Shown: positions 18,439-27,229, numbered from the stretch's first letter. The stretch: 64,000 nt of DNA from Rhizobium herbae (GCF_017873135.1 NZ_JAGGJV010000010.1:1-64000), one strand, 5' to 3'. The notes: generated by a model from the sequence alone, not told the origin. Numbers and translations are program-made.

Positions 18439-19692
18439 ATGGCTCATGCACCGGGCGAGAACATGCGTGTCAATGCAGACCGTCTGTGGGACATGCTGAT
18501 GGACATGGCGAAGATCGGCCCCGGCATCGCCGGCGGCAACAATCGCCAGACCCTGACCGACGAGGACGGCGAAGGCCGCCACCTTTTCAAGACATGGTGC
18601 GAAGATGCCGGATTGACCGTCGGCGTCGACAAGATGGGCACGATGTTTGCCACCCGCCCCGGCACCGATCCCGATGCCCTGCCCGTCTATGTCGGCTCGC
18701 ATCTCGACACGCAGCCGACCGGCGGCAAGTATGACGGCGTGCTGGGCGTGCTCGGCGCGCTGGAAGTCGTGCGCACCATGAACGATCTCGGCATCAAGAC
18801 CAGACATCCGATCGTCGTCACCAACTGGGCGAACGAGGAAGGCGCGCGTTTCGCGCCTGCCATGCTCGCCTCCGGCGTTTTTGCCGGCGTTCATTCGCTC
18901 GATTTCGCCTATGGCCGCAAGGACCCCGAGGGCAAGACCTATGGCGACGAGCTGAGCCGCATCGGCTGGCTTGGCGAGGAAGAAGTCGGTGCCCGCAAGA
19001 TGCACGCCTATTTTGAATACCATATCGAGCAGGGTCCGATCCTTGAGGCAGAGGAAAAGACCATCGGCGTCGTCACCCACTGTCAGGGCCTGTGGTGGCT
19101 GGAATTCACGCTGACCGGCCGCGAGGCCCATACCGGCTCGACCCCGATGAACCTGCGCGTCAATGCCGGCCTTGCCATGGCGCGGATCATCGAGATGGTC
19201 CAGGGCGTCGCCATGGAAAACCAGCCGGGCGCTGTCGGCGGCGTAGGGCAGGTGTTCTTCTCACCCAACTCCCGCAACGTTCTGCCGGGCAAAGTCGTCT
19301 TCACCGTCGATATTCGCTCGCCCGACAAGGCCAAGCTCGACCGCATGCGCGCCAGGATCGAAGCGGAAGCGCCGAAGATCACCGAAGCGCTCGGCGTCGG
19401 CTGTTCGATCGAGGCCATCGGCCATTTCGAGCCGGTGACCTTCGATCCCACGCTCGTCACCGCCGTGCGCACCGCCGCCGAAAAACTCGGCTACAGCCAC
19501 ATGAACCTGATCTCCGGCGCCGGCCATGACGCCTGCTGGGCCGCCAAGGTCGCGCCTGCGACGATGGTCATGTGTCCCTGCGTCGGGGGCCTGAGCCACA
19601 ACGAGGCGGAAGAGATATCCAAGGAATGGGCGTCTGCGGGCTGCGATGTGCTGTTCCATGCAGTGGTGGAGACGGCGGGGATCGTGGGGTAA
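18439..19692 (+). CDS. Zn-dependent N-carbamoyl-beta-alanine amidohydrolase (ureidopropionase type)
   Basis: M20-family amidase of 417 residues that would hydrolyse N-carbamoyl-beta-alanine to beta-alanine, CO2 and ammonia, the last pyrimidine step. Metal ligands are seen in GSHLDTQPTGGKYDGVLG, WANEEGARF, EYHIEQGPIL and SGAGHDA. The lid/dimerisation domain holds GREAHTGSTPM. ATG 18439 follows AGGAG; an upstream in-frame start at 18373 lacks one. Allantoate amidohydrolases and hydantoin-pathway carbamoylases share this fold, but the dihydropyrimidinase gene just downstream supports the pyrimidine role. Confidence 0.88.
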   Translation: MAHAPGENMRVNADRLWDMLMDMAKIGPGIAGGNNRQTLTDEDGEGRHLFKTWCEDAGLTVGVDKMGTMFATRPGTDPDALPVYVGSHLDTQPTGGKYDGVLGVLGALEVVRTMNDLGIKTRHPIVVTNWANEEGARFAPAMLASGVFAGVHSLDFAYGRKDPEGKTYGDELSRIGWLGEEEVGARKMHAYFEYHIEQGPILEAEEKTIGVVTHCQGLWWLEFTLTGREAHTGSTPMNLRVNAGLAMARIIEMVQGVAMENQPGAVGGVGQVFFSPNSRNVLPGKVVFTVDIRSPDKAKLDRMRARIEAEAPKITEALGVGCSIEAIGHFEPVTFDPTLVTAVRTAAEKLGYSHMNLISGAGHDACWAAKVAPATMVMCPCVGGLSHNEAEEISKEWASAGCDVLFHAVVETAGIVG

Positions 19693-19706
19693 ATCGGGTG
19701 CGGGAA

Positions 19707-19961
19707 ATGAACGTGTCGCTCGAAATGAACCAGAATGTGACGATCCAGCTCACACTCGCGGAAGCGCTTATTCTTTCGGATTGTCTCGGCCGTCTTAATG
19801 CTGGAGAGAATCTGGCGCAACTCGTTGATAACGCCGAGCAGATGGCACTGTGGACACTCGACAATCGTCTTGAGGCTTGGAACCCCGTCATTTTCAGCGA
19901 CCGTTACGATAAATACCTTCAAGACGCCAAATCTTTTATCACAAGAGGTACAGACGAATGA
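19707..19961 (+). CDS. Small hypothetical protein inside the pyrimidine operon
   Basis: An 84-residue acidic, mostly helical soluble protein of no family I recognise. It lies 14 bases after the amidohydrolase stop, and its own stop overlaps the hydantoinase start by four bases (ATGA), which argues that it is translated. The segment LTLAEALILSDCLGRL suggests an amphipathic helix. The start could be ATG 19707 or the internal ATG at 19725; neither ribosome site is strong. It may be an assembly or stability partner of the neighbouring enzymes, but this is a guess from position. Confidence 0.6.
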   Translation: MNVSLEMNQNVTIQLTLAEALILSDCLGRLNAGENLAQLVDNAEQMALWTLDNRLEAWNPVIFSDRYDKYLQDAKSFITRGTDE

Positions 19962-21412
19962 CCACAGTCATCAAAAACGGAACCATCGTCACCGCCGACC
20001 TCACCTACAAGGCGGATGTCAAGGTCGATGGCGGCAGGATCGTCGAGATTGGTCCGAACCTCTCGGGCGACGAGACGTTGGACGCGACCGGCTGTTATGT
20101 CATGCCGGGCGGCATCGATCCGCATACCCATCTCGAAATGCCGTTCATGGGTACCTATTCGTCCGACGATTTTGAAAGCGGCACGCGCGCAGCGCTCTCC
20201 GGCGGCACAACCATGGTGGTCGATTTCGCGCTCCCCTCGCCCGGCCAGTCGCTGCTCGAAGCGTTGACCATGTGGGACAACAAGACCTCGCGCGCCAATT
20301 GCGACTTCTCCTTCCACATGGCGATCACCTGGTGGAGCGAGCAGGTCTTCAACGAGATGCAGACCATCGTCCAGGACAAGGGCATCAACTCGTTCAAGCA
20401 CTTCATGGCCTACAAGGGCGCCCTGATGGTGGACGACGACGAGATGTTCCATTCGTTCCAGCGCTGCGCCGAGCTTGGCGCGCTGCCGATGGTCCATGCC
20501 GAAAACGGCGACATCGTCGCGCAGATGCAGGCAAAGCTGCTGGCAGACGGCAACAACGGCCCGGAAGCCCACGCCTATTCCCGCCCCGCCGCCGTCGAGG
20601 GCGAAGCGACCAACCGCGCCATCATCATCGCCGACATGGCAGGCGCCCCGCTTTACGTCGTCCACACCTCCTGCGAGCAGGCGCATGAAGCGATCCGCCG
20701 TGCGCGTCAGAACGGCATGCGTGTCTATGGCGAGCCGCTGATCCAGCACCTGACGCTGGACGAGACCGAATATGCCAATCCCGACTGGGACCACGCCGCC
20801 CGCCGCGTCATGTCGCCGCCGTTCCGCAACAAGCAGCATCAGGACAGTCTCTGGGCCGGACTTGCCGCCGGTTCCCTGCAGGTGGTCGCAACCGACCACT
20901 GCGCCTTCACCACCGCCCAGAAGCGTTTCGGCGTCGGCGATTTTACCAAGATCCCCAATGGCACCGGCGGGCTTGAAGACCGCATGCCGATGCTCTGGAC
21001 GCACGGCGTCGCCACCGGCCGCATCACCATGAACGAGTTCGTCGCCGTCACCTCGACCAACATCGCCAAGATCCTCAACATGTATCCGAGGAAGGGCGCG
21101 ATCCTCGTCGGCGCCGATGCCGATCTCGTGGTCTGGGATCCGCAGCGCTCGAAGACGATCTCGGCCGCAAGCCAGCAATCGGCGATCGACTACAATGTCT
21201 TCGAAGGCAAGCAGGTCACCGGCCTGCCGCGCTACACACTGACGGGCGGCGTCGTCGCCATCGAGGAATCGACCATCAAGACCCGCGAAGGCCAGGGCAA
21301 GTTCGTCAGCCGGGAACCCTTTACCGCCGTCAACAAGGCGCTCTCCACCTGGAAGGACATCACCGCGCCACGCAAGGTCCAGCGCACCGGCATTCCGGCA
21401 AGCGGGGTGTGA
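19958..21412 (+). CDS. hydA: Dihydropyrimidinase (D-hydantoinase)
   Basis: Zinc amidohydrolase of 484 residues that opens 5,6-dihydrouracil or dihydrothymine to the N-carbamoyl-beta-amino acid. The metal-binding HxH is DPHTHLEMPF at about residue 55. The Lys expected to be carbamylated lies near residue 150 (NSFKHFMAYKG), and later metal ligands are in VHAENGD and ATDHCAF. It is translationally coupled to the small gene upstream (ATGA) and to the membrane-protein gene downstream (TGATG). Confidence 0.93.
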   Translation: MTTVIKNGTIVTADLTYKADVKVDGGRIVEIGPNLSGDETLDATGCYVMPGGIDPHTHLEMPFMGTYSSDDFESGTRAALSGGTTMVVDFALPSPGQSLLEALTMWDNKTSRANCDFSFHMAITWWSEQVFNEMQTIVQDKGINSFKHFMAYKGALMVDDDEMFHSFQRCAELGALPMVHAENGDIVAQMQAKLLADGNNGPEAHAYSRPAAVEGEATNRAIIIADMAGAPLYVVHTSCEQAHEAIRRARQNGMRVYGEPLIQHLTLDETEYANPDWDHAARRVMSPPFRNKQHQDSLWAGLAAGSLQVVATDHCAFTTAQKRFGVGDFTKIPNGTGGLEDRMPMLWTHGVATGRITMNEFVAVTSTNIAKILNMYPRKGAILVGADADLVVWDPQRSKTISAASQQSAIDYNVFEGKQVTGLPRYTLTGGVVAIEESTIKTREGQGKFVSREPFTAVNKALSTWKDITAPRKVQRTGIPASGV

Positions 21413-21876
21413 TGCGCGTGGAAAGGCCGGTCGATTTATGGGAGGTGATCTACGGCTATATTCTCGCCGTTCCGGCAGGTTTCCTTGTGTGGGCTTTCAC
21501 AAAAATGCTTGCCGCAGGCATGCTTCCTTCCATACCAGGCAGCGCAGGCGTCCTCCTCGTATTTTTACTTCCATTCGCACTGGCGGCGATTATGGTCCTC
21601 GGTTTGCCCTTCACTTTGGCTTTTCTTTGGGTCATGCGATATTTCGGCATCCGCAGCCTTTCAGTCCTTCTCCTCGGCGGCGCAATGGTACCATCGGCAG
21701 CAATATTCTTCGGTCAGTCGCTTGTGAGCCTCTTCTCGAACTTGACCACAGGGCGTTTAAACCCCGGTCCCTTGACCGGACTTCAGTTCGAAACCGTCCC
21801 GGCAGGAATGATTGCTGCCTACACTCTTTATCGTGTCAGTCTCAGGCCATGTTTTGAGAAAGGGATTGGAAGTTGA
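21412..21876 (+). CDS. Small membrane protein of unknown function
   Basis: A 154-residue protein with about four hydrophobic helices (VIYGYILAVPAGFLVWAF; GVLLVFLLPFALAAIMVLG; FTLAFLWVMRYFG; SVLLLGGAMVPSAAIFFG). No family was recognised. ATG 21412 shares one base with the hydantoinase stop (TGATG); an in-frame GTG lies one codon earlier. Its base composition looks lower in G+C than the enzymes before it, hinting at later insertion into the operon. It may be a membrane accessory unrelated to pyrimidine use. Confidence 0.6.
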   Translation: MRVERPVDLWEVIYGYILAVPAGFLVWAFTKMLAAGMLPSIPGSAGVLLVFLLPFALAAIMVLGLPFTLAFLWVMRYFGIRSLSVLLLGGAMVPSAAIFFGQSLVSLFSNLTTGRLNPGPLTGLQFETVPAGMIAAYTLYRVSLRPCFEKGIGS

Positions 21877-22265
21877 AGCAGCATATTTCCCAATGTTGTA
21901 TGCACCTTCTGATGACAATCGTCTTCACCGTGATGATCCCTGCGGCCGCATCCGCGCAGGCGAAACTCCTTGATGGAGCCTATGGCAACAAGGAGGGCTG
22001 CATCTACGCCAGTACAGGCGAAAGCTCAGGCGCAGATTTCTTTTTCCTTTTGACGGATGAGGCTATCACTTCGGCTGCGTCCTATTGCACCTTCAAGGGG
22101 CCAATCACGAAAAGGGGCTCGTCCTTTTCGGCAATCATCGCCTGCCAGGAAGAAGGAATGGAGGCAGAGACCGATCACGATGTCGATATCAATCGGGTGG
22201 ACGCTTCCTATACGATCGTCTTCAAGGATCGCTCCATCTGGGGACCGCTGGATAAATGCAAATGA
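21873..22265 (+). CDS. Small secreted hypothetical protein
   Basis: A 130-residue protein with an N-terminal signal peptide (hydrophobic stretch LLMTIVFTVMIPAAASAQA) and a mature part containing three or four Cys that could form disulfides, including the penultimate residue. The start is uncertain: TTG 21873 overlaps the previous stop by four bases and has GGAAG upstream, while ATG 21900 would still keep a signal sequence. No homologous family was recognised. The convergent cupin gene ends 29 bases downstream. Confidence 0.55.
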   Translation: MKQHISQCCMHLLMTIVFTVMIPAAASAQAKLLDGAYGNKEGCIYASTGESSGADFFFLLTDEAITSAASYCTFKGPITKRGSSFSAIIACQEEGMEAETDHDVDINRVDASYTIVFKDRSIWGPLDKCK

Positions 22266-22294
22266 CCATCGCCCTGCACTGTCCCACTGACGGC

Positions 22295-22708
22295 TCAGAC
22301 CGGAACCAGCGCTTCCAGCTCAGGCAGCAGGACGACGCTCTCCTGCTCGTTCGGATCTGTCCGAGCAATCACCGCCGACGCGGGCTTGTCCGACAAATTG
22401 GCCGGAAGATGCGGAACACCAGCCGGGATGTAGAACATCTCTCCCGCCCGCACGATCACATGCTCCTCCAGCCGTTCGCCGAACCAGGTATGCGCCTCGC
22501 CGGACAGCATGTAGATAGCTGTTTCATGGGTCTCGTGTTTATGCGCCTTGGCGCGGCCGCCCGGTGGGATCGTCAGAAGATGCATGCAGATACCCGTCGA
22601 TCCGACCGCTTCCGCCGAAATTCCCTCGAAATAGCTGAACCCCTGCTTGCCGTCATAGGTCTGGCCGGGACGGACAATCCGGCAGGTCGGTTTCGATGAT
22701 TGCAACAT
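22295..22708 (-). CDS. Cupin-domain protein
   Basis: A 137-residue single-domain cupin. Motif 1 includes KAHKHETHETAIYMLSGE, with His residues and a Glu as likely metal ligands; motif 2 includes AGEMFYIPAGVPH. ATG 22708 has GGAG and GGGG upstream. The frame stays open further upstream but that part is antisense to the next ABC gene. It is divergent from the NMT1-type transporter and probably belongs functionally with pyrimidine or nitrogen catabolism, as a small sensor or enzyme. Its substrate is unknown. Confidence 0.75.
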   Translation of the reverse strand: MLQSSKPTCRIVRPGQTYDGKQGFSYFEGISAEAVGSTGICMHLLTIPPGGRAKAHKHETHETAIYMLSGEAHTWFGERLEEHVIVRAGEMFYIPAGVPHLPANLSDKPASAVIARTDPNEQESVVLLPELEALVPV

Positions 22709-22793
22709 TTCCCCATCTCCTAGGTGGCAACATCGCGCGCAGCATACCTCATTCGAAAAATATGAAGTACGACTATCCAAGGCAGAGAGCCGA

Positions 22794-23642
22794 ATGACGT
22801 CACAGCAAACTTCCAGGCAATGGCATTCAGGGCGGAGCGCACCGGACACAATGACAATCACACCAGCATCCGTCGTTTCGGCGCGCGATCTCGGCCTCAC
22901 CTTCGAGACCAATGACGGTCCCGTCAACGCCCTGACCGGCGTCAACCTCGATGTCAACAAGGGCGATTTCGTTTCCTTCATCGGCCCTTCCGGCTGCGGC
23001 AAGACCACCTTCCTGCGGGTCATCGCCGATCTCGAAAAGCCGACCTCCGGCGCGATCACCGTCAATGGCACCACGCCCGAAGATGCCCGCAAGAATCGCT
23101 CCTACGGCTATGTCTTCCAGGCAGCCGCGCTTTATCCCTGGCGCACGATCGAGAAGAACATCGCCCTGCCGCTGGAGATCATGGGCTACAGCGCCGCCGA
23201 CCAGAAGGCCCGCATCGACCGCACGCTGGATCTCGTCAACCTCACCGGCTTCGGCAAGAAATTCCCCTGGCAGCTCTCCGGCGGCATGCAGCAGCGCGCC
23301 TCCATCGCCCGCGCGCTCGCCTTCGATGCCGACCTGCTGCTGATGGACGAACCCTTCGGCGCGCTGGACGAAATCGTCCGTGATCACCTGAACGAGCAAC
23401 TGCTGAAGCTCTGGGACCGGACCAACAAGACCATATGCTTCGTCACCCACTCGATCCCGGAAGCCGTCTATCTCTCCACCAAGATCGTCGTCATGAGCCC
23501 CCGCCCCGGCCGTGTGACGGACATCATCGAATCGACCTTGCCCAAGGAACGGCCCTTGGATATCCGCGAAAGCCCGGAATTCCTGGAGATTGCCAGCCGC
23601 GTTCGCGAAGGCCTGAGAGCGGGGCATAGTTATGATGAGTAG
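22794..23642 (+). CDS. ABC transporter ATP-binding protein (nitrate/taurine/NMT1 class)
   Basis: ATPase of 282 residues from the class that serves SsuA/NMT1-type binding proteins. Walker A is GPSGCGKTT, the signature is LSGGMQQR, and Walker B is LLLMDEPFGALDE, with a His-loop in VTHSIPEA. The start may be ATG 22794 (AGGCAGAG upstream) or ATG 22851, which would remove 19 unconserved residues. It is the first gene of a run with a small membrane gene, two permeases and a binding protein, likely importing a pyrimidine-like compound for the pathway upstream. Confidence 0.88.
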   Translation: MTSQQTSRQWHSGRSAPDTMTITPASVVSARDLGLTFETNDGPVNALTGVNLDVNKGDFVSFIGPSGCGKTTFLRVIADLEKPTSGAITVNGTTPEDARKNRSYGYVFQAAALYPWRTIEKNIALPLEIMGYSAADQKARIDRTLDLVNLTGFGKKFPWQLSGGMQQRASIARALAFDADLLLMDEPFGALDEIVRDHLNEQLLKLWDRTNKTICFVTHSIPEAVYLSTKIVVMSPRPGRVTDIIESTLPKERPLDIRESPEFLEIASRVREGLRAGHSYDE

Positions 23643-23678
23643 ATCGATTATGCCGTGGCATACGGTGAGGTGCCTTTC

Positions 23679-24014
23679 ATGAACCTCCAATTCATCCTCT
23701 GGCTTTCCGCCTCCATGGCCATCTTCCTCAGCGCCGCGACCGCCTCGCGCTACTACGTGTCCAGCAACAACATTCTGATCCTGATCTTCTCGCTTGGTCT
23801 CTACTGCATCGGTAACCTGATGATGGTGCGGCTGATGCGCGAGGGCGGGCTCGGCCTTGCGATCTCGGCCTCGGCCATCGCCCAGCTCCTGCTGATCAAC
23901 GTCATCGCCTTTGCCGTCTTCGGCGAGCGGATGACCATGCCGCAACTGGCGGGCGTAGCGCTCGGCATCGTATCGATGGCCCTGATGATGCTGCCGAGCG
24001 GGGGAAAGGCCTGA
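23679..24014 (+). CDS. Small four-helix membrane protein (SMR/DMT-like)
   Basis: A 111-residue protein with four hydrophobic helices and the repeat-like pattern of the drug/metabolite transporter superfamily, half the size of an EamA protein (AISASAIAQLLLINVIAFAV; AGVALGIVSMALMMLP). ATG 23679 follows GGTGAGG at a proper distance, so it was preferred over an in-frame GTG at 23655. It ends two bases before the first permease gene and is therefore probably co-translated. Its role in the importer is unclear. Confidence 0.7.
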   Translation: MNLQFILWLSASMAIFLSAATASRYYVSSNNILILIFSLGLYCIGNLMMVRLMREGGLGLAISASAIAQLLLINVIAFAVFGERMTMPQLAGVALGIVSMALMMLPSGGKA

Positions 24015-24016
24015 GC

Positions 24017-24901
24017 ATGGAAAAGTCGAACTTCTTCAAAGACAGGGTCATGCCGGTGGGGGTCATTCTCCTTGCCCTGCTGGTCATCTGGTATGTTGCC
24101 GTCATCTTCCTCAATGTGCCGTTTGAGCGTGACACCGCCGCGCGCGCCGGAACGGCAATCACCTTCTCCGAGATCCTGCCGAAAACCATGTTCCAGCAAC
24201 GGCCGGTCCTTCCCGCCCCGCATCAGGTGATCGCCGAAATCTGGAATACGACAGTCTTGATGCCGATTACCTCCAAGCGCAGCCTCGTCTATCATGCCTG
24301 GATCACGCTCTCGGCAACGCTGCTCGGCTTCGGCATTGGCACCGTGCTTGGCATCCTGCTGGCTGTCGGCATCGTCCACAACCGGGCGATGGACCGGTCG
24401 CTGATGCCCTGGGTCATCGCCAGCCAGACCATTCCGATCCTCGCCATCGCGCCGATGATCATCGTCGTGCTCAATGCGGTCGGGATCTCGGGGCTGCTGC
24501 CGAAGGCGCTGATCTCCACCTATCTCAGCTTCTTCCCGATCGTGGTCGGCATGGTGAAAGGGCTTCGCAGCCCCGAGCAGATCCAGCTTGACCTGATGCA
24601 CACCTATTACGCCAGCCCGTCGCAGACCTTCTGGAAACTGCGCTGGCCGTCGTCCATGCCCTATCTCTTCACATCGCTGAAGGTCGCCATCGCCATCTCG
24701 CTGGTCGGCGCCATCGTTGGCGAATTGCCGACCGGCGCCGTGTCCGGCCTCGGCGCGCGCCTGCTGGCCGGTTCCTACTACGGCCAGACGGTGCAGATCT
24801 GGTCGGCCCTGTTCATGGCGGCTGCACTCGCCGCAACTCTGGTGATCATCGTCGGCTTCGCCCACACCGCCGTCCTCAAGCGCATGGGGACCCGGGCATG
24901 A
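24017..24901 (+). CDS. ABC transporter permease (SsuC/TauC-like), first of two
   Basis: Inner-membrane permease of 294 residues. Residues 1-35 hold one helix, and about residues 95-290 are the BPD_transp_1 core with the EAA-like loop around YYASPSQTFWKLRWPSSMPYLF. It overlaps the second permease start by four bases (ATGA). Two different permease genes with one ATPase imply a heterodimeric channel. Confidence 0.87.
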   Translation: MEKSNFFKDRVMPVGVILLALLVIWYVAVIFLNVPFERDTAARAGTAITFSEILPKTMFQQRPVLPAPHQVIAEIWNTTVLMPITSKRSLVYHAWITLSATLLGFGIGTVLGILLAVGIVHNRAMDRSLMPWVIASQTIPILAIAPMIIVVLNAVGISGLLPKALISTYLSFFPIVVGMVKGLRSPEQIQLDLMHTYYASPSQTFWKLRWPSSMPYLFTSLKVAIAISLVGAIVGELPTGAVSGLGARLLAGSYYGQTVQIWSALFMAAALAATLVIIVGFAHTAVLKRMGTRA

Positions 24902-26040
24902 GACGATTGACCTCTTTGCAAACTTTTTTGGTGTTGATTACGGGTTTGCAGTTTTTCACATTCTACCCGCTGCTTGCCACGCCATATCTGAGCGGGCCGC
25001 GGTGGGGCGCATTTCTGATGTTGCCTTTGATCATCTATTGCTTGGCATTTTCCCTGCGCCGTAAACGAAAGAAACCTATCCCAGCGCTGGAATGGGCTGC
25101 ATTAGCGTATCTCATCGCATTTGTTCCTATAACTTTAAGCTCGCTGAACGGTTTTGGCAGTGAGGCGCCACCAACTAATTACTGGACGACAGTAATCGCG
25201 TGTATTGCAACCGCTTGGCTGCTCAACGAACTCTTATCGTCCTCCAATTATAGAAATGCATGGGTCGCACGGTTGGCATTCTATGCGGCACCGCTGATTT
25301 TTGGGCTAAGTGTTCTTTATCTTTGGGAGGTGCTTACCCGAGGACTACATATCCCCTTCGTTCTGCTGCCACCGCCCTCGATGATCTGGACCCGCCTGAT
25401 CCACTCCCTGCCGACCCTCTGGGCCGATTTCCAGCAGACATTCCTGAAGGCCGTGATCACCGGATACGCGCTCGGCTGCGGCCTCGGCTTTCTCGTCGCC
25501 ATCGCCATCGACCGCTCGCCCTTCCTGCAGAAGGGCCTGCTGCCGCTCGGCAACTTTGTTTCTGCCCTCCCCGTCATCGGCGTCGCGCCGATCATGGTGA
25601 TGTGGTTCGGTTTCGACTGGCAGTCGAAGGTCGCGGTCGTGGTGATCATGACCTTCTTCCCGATGCTGGTGAACACGGTATCGGGGCTTGCGGCCACCAG
25701 TTCGATGGAAAAGGACCTGATGCGGACCTATGCCGCGACATGGTTCCAGACGCTCGTCAAATTGCGGCTTCCGGCGGCATGGCCTTTCATCTTCAATGCG
25801 CTCAAGATCAATTCCACGCTGGCGCTGATCGGCGCTATCGTGGCCGAATTCTTCGGCACCCCGATCGTCGGCATGGGGTTCCGGATTTCCACCGAAGTGG
25901 GGCGCATGAATGTCGACATGGTTTGGGCCGAGATCGCCGTCGCGGCGGTGGCTGGCTCAGCCTTTTACGGGATCGTGGCGCTCATCGAGCGCGCCGTCAC
26001 GTTCTGGCACCCGTCCGTGCGAAACGCCCGGACGGTCTGA
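24898..26040 (+). CDS. ABC transporter permease with extra N-terminal membrane domain
   Basis: Permease of 380 residues, about 100 longer than SsuC-type relatives. Residues about 160-370 are the standard core (EAA-like loop in RTYAATWFQTLVKLRLPAAWPFIF). The first about 140 residues add four hydrophobic helices and a basic RRKRKK segment. The DNA for this extension (24901-25320) is clearly poorer in G+C than the core, roughly half by hand count, as if added by recombination. The frame is open and continuous across the junction, so a single fused protein is expected. Confidence 0.85.
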   Translation: MRRLTSLQTFLVLITGLQFFTFYPLLATPYLSGPRWGAFLMLPLIIYCLAFSLRRKRKKPIPALEWAALAYLIAFVPITLSSLNGFGSEAPPTNYWTTVIACIATAWLLNELLSSSNYRNAWVARLAFYAAPLIFGLSVLYLWEVLTRGLHIPFVLLPPPSMIWTRLIHSLPTLWADFQQTFLKAVITGYALGCGLGFLVAIAIDRSPFLQKGLLPLGNFVSALPVIGVAPIMVMWFGFDWQSKVAVVVIMTFFPMLVNTVSGLAATSSMEKDLMRTYAATWFQTLVKLRLPAAWPFIFNALKINSTLALIGAIVAEFFGTPIVGMGFRISTEVGRMNVDMVWAEIAVAAVAGSAFYGIVALIERAVTFWHPSVRNARTV

Positions 26041-26126
26041 GAAAAAGCCTGCCCGCGGTGGGCAGGCGAAACGGAAGGCCCGCCTTTTCGTGGTTGGAGA
26101 GGCATAACAAAAAAGAGGGAACTGAC

Positions 26127-27119
26127 ATGAAGACGAAACTTGCATCCTTGCTGCTGGCAAGCGCCTTTTCGCTGTCCGCAGTCCAGGCGATCGCCGCCGA
26201 CAAGGTGGTCCTGCAGCTGAAATGGGTCACGCAGGCCCAGTTCGCCGGATACTATGTCGCCAAGGACAAGGGCTTTTATGAAGCCGAAGGCCTCGACGTC
26301 GAGATCAAGCCGGGTGGCCCGGATATCGCCCCTCCGCAGGTGATTGCCGGCGGCGGCGCCGATGTGGTCGTCGACTGGATGCCATCGGCACTGGCCACGC
26401 GCGAAAAGGGCGTGCCGCTCGTCAATATCGCCCAGCCGTTCAAGTCTTCGGGCATGATGCTGACCTGCCTGAAGGAATCCGGCGTGGCCTCGCCTGCCGA
26501 TTTCAAGGGCAAGACGCTCGGCGTCTGGTTCTTCGGCAACGAATATCCGTTCCTATCCTGGATGAGCCAGTTGGGCCTGAAGACGGACGGCGGCCCGGAT
26601 GGCGTCACCGTGCTGAAGCAGGGCTTCAACGTCGATCCTCTGATCCAGAAGCAGGCAGCCTGCATCTCGACCATGACCTACAACGAATACTGGCAGGTCA
26701 TCGATGCCGGTATCAAGCCGGAGGATCTGGTCACCTTCAAATACGAGGACCAGGGCGTCGCCACTCTGGAAGACGGCCTCTACGTGCTTGAAGACAAGCT
26801 CAAGGATCCGGCCTTCAAGGAAAAGATGGTCAAGTTCGTCCGTGCATCCATGAAGGGCTGGAAGTACGCGGAAACCAATCCGGATGAAGCGGCCGGCATC
26901 GTTCTTGAAAACGATTCCACCGGTGCACAGACGGAAATGCACCAGAAGCGCATGATGGGCGAAATCGCCAAGCTGACGGCCGGCTCGAACGGCGCGCTCG
27001 ATGAGGCCGACTACAAGCGGACCGTTGCCTCGCTGATGAAGGGCGGATCCGATCCGGTCATCACCAAGGAGCCGGTCGGCGCCTTCACCCACGAGATCAC
27101 CGACGCTGCTCTCAAGTAG
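26127..27119 (+). CDS. NMT1/THI5-like ABC transporter substrate-binding protein
   Basis: Periplasmic binding protein of 330 residues. A signal peptide begins MKTKLASLLLASAFSLSA and is cleaved near AIAA. The mature start VVLQLKWVTQAQFAGYYVAK is typical of NMT1/THI5-like proteins, relatives of which bind pyrimidine precursors and similar ring compounds. ATG 26127 follows AAGAGGGA. The frame is open far upstream, but that part is a shadow of the permease gene. It lies 86 bases after the second permease and ends the operon. Ligand: probably a pyrimidine, by context. Confidence 0.87.
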   Translation: MKTKLASLLLASAFSLSAVQAIAADKVVLQLKWVTQAQFAGYYVAKDKGFYEAEGLDVEIKPGGPDIAPPQVIAGGGADVVVDWMPSALATREKGVPLVNIAQPFKSSGMMLTCLKESGVASPADFKGKTLGVWFFGNEYPFLSWMSQLGLKTDGGPDGVTVLKQGFNVDPLIQKQAACISTMTYNEYWQVIDAGIKPEDLVTFKYEDQGVATLEDGLYVLEDKLKDPAFKEKMVKFVRASMKGWKYAETNPDEAAGIVLENDSTGAQTEMHQKRMMGEIAKLTAGSNGALDEADYKRTVASLMKGGSDPVITKEPVGAFTHEITDAALK

Positions 27120-27146
27120 ACCGTTATAATCGTTTTTTTTGAACAA

Positions 27147-27174
27147 GAAACGCGCGGTTAGCCCCGCGCGTTTC
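27147..27174 (+). terminator. Terminator after the pyrimidine-region ABC operon
   Basis: GAAACGCGCGG pairs perfectly with CCGCGCGTTTC (11 pairs) around a 6-base loop, followed by TCATTT. It lies 28 bases after the binding-protein stop. The rest of 27120-27479 holds no gene, only a possible promoter at 27230. Confidence 0.75.
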
Positions 27175-27229
27175 TCATTTGCAACACCTGGAAAACACTT
27201 CTCCGCAACAAAACAGCATAAATCAGAAA

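Noticed and set aside
22709..23092. An N-terminal extension of the cupin protein
   Set aside because: It is antisense to the ABC ATPase gene, and the true start at 22708 has a ribosome site.
25260..26126. An apparent fusion of the NMT1-type receptor to 289 upstream codons
   Set aside because: The upstream part is an out-of-frame reading of the permease gene; the receptor has its own ribosome site and signal peptide at 26127.
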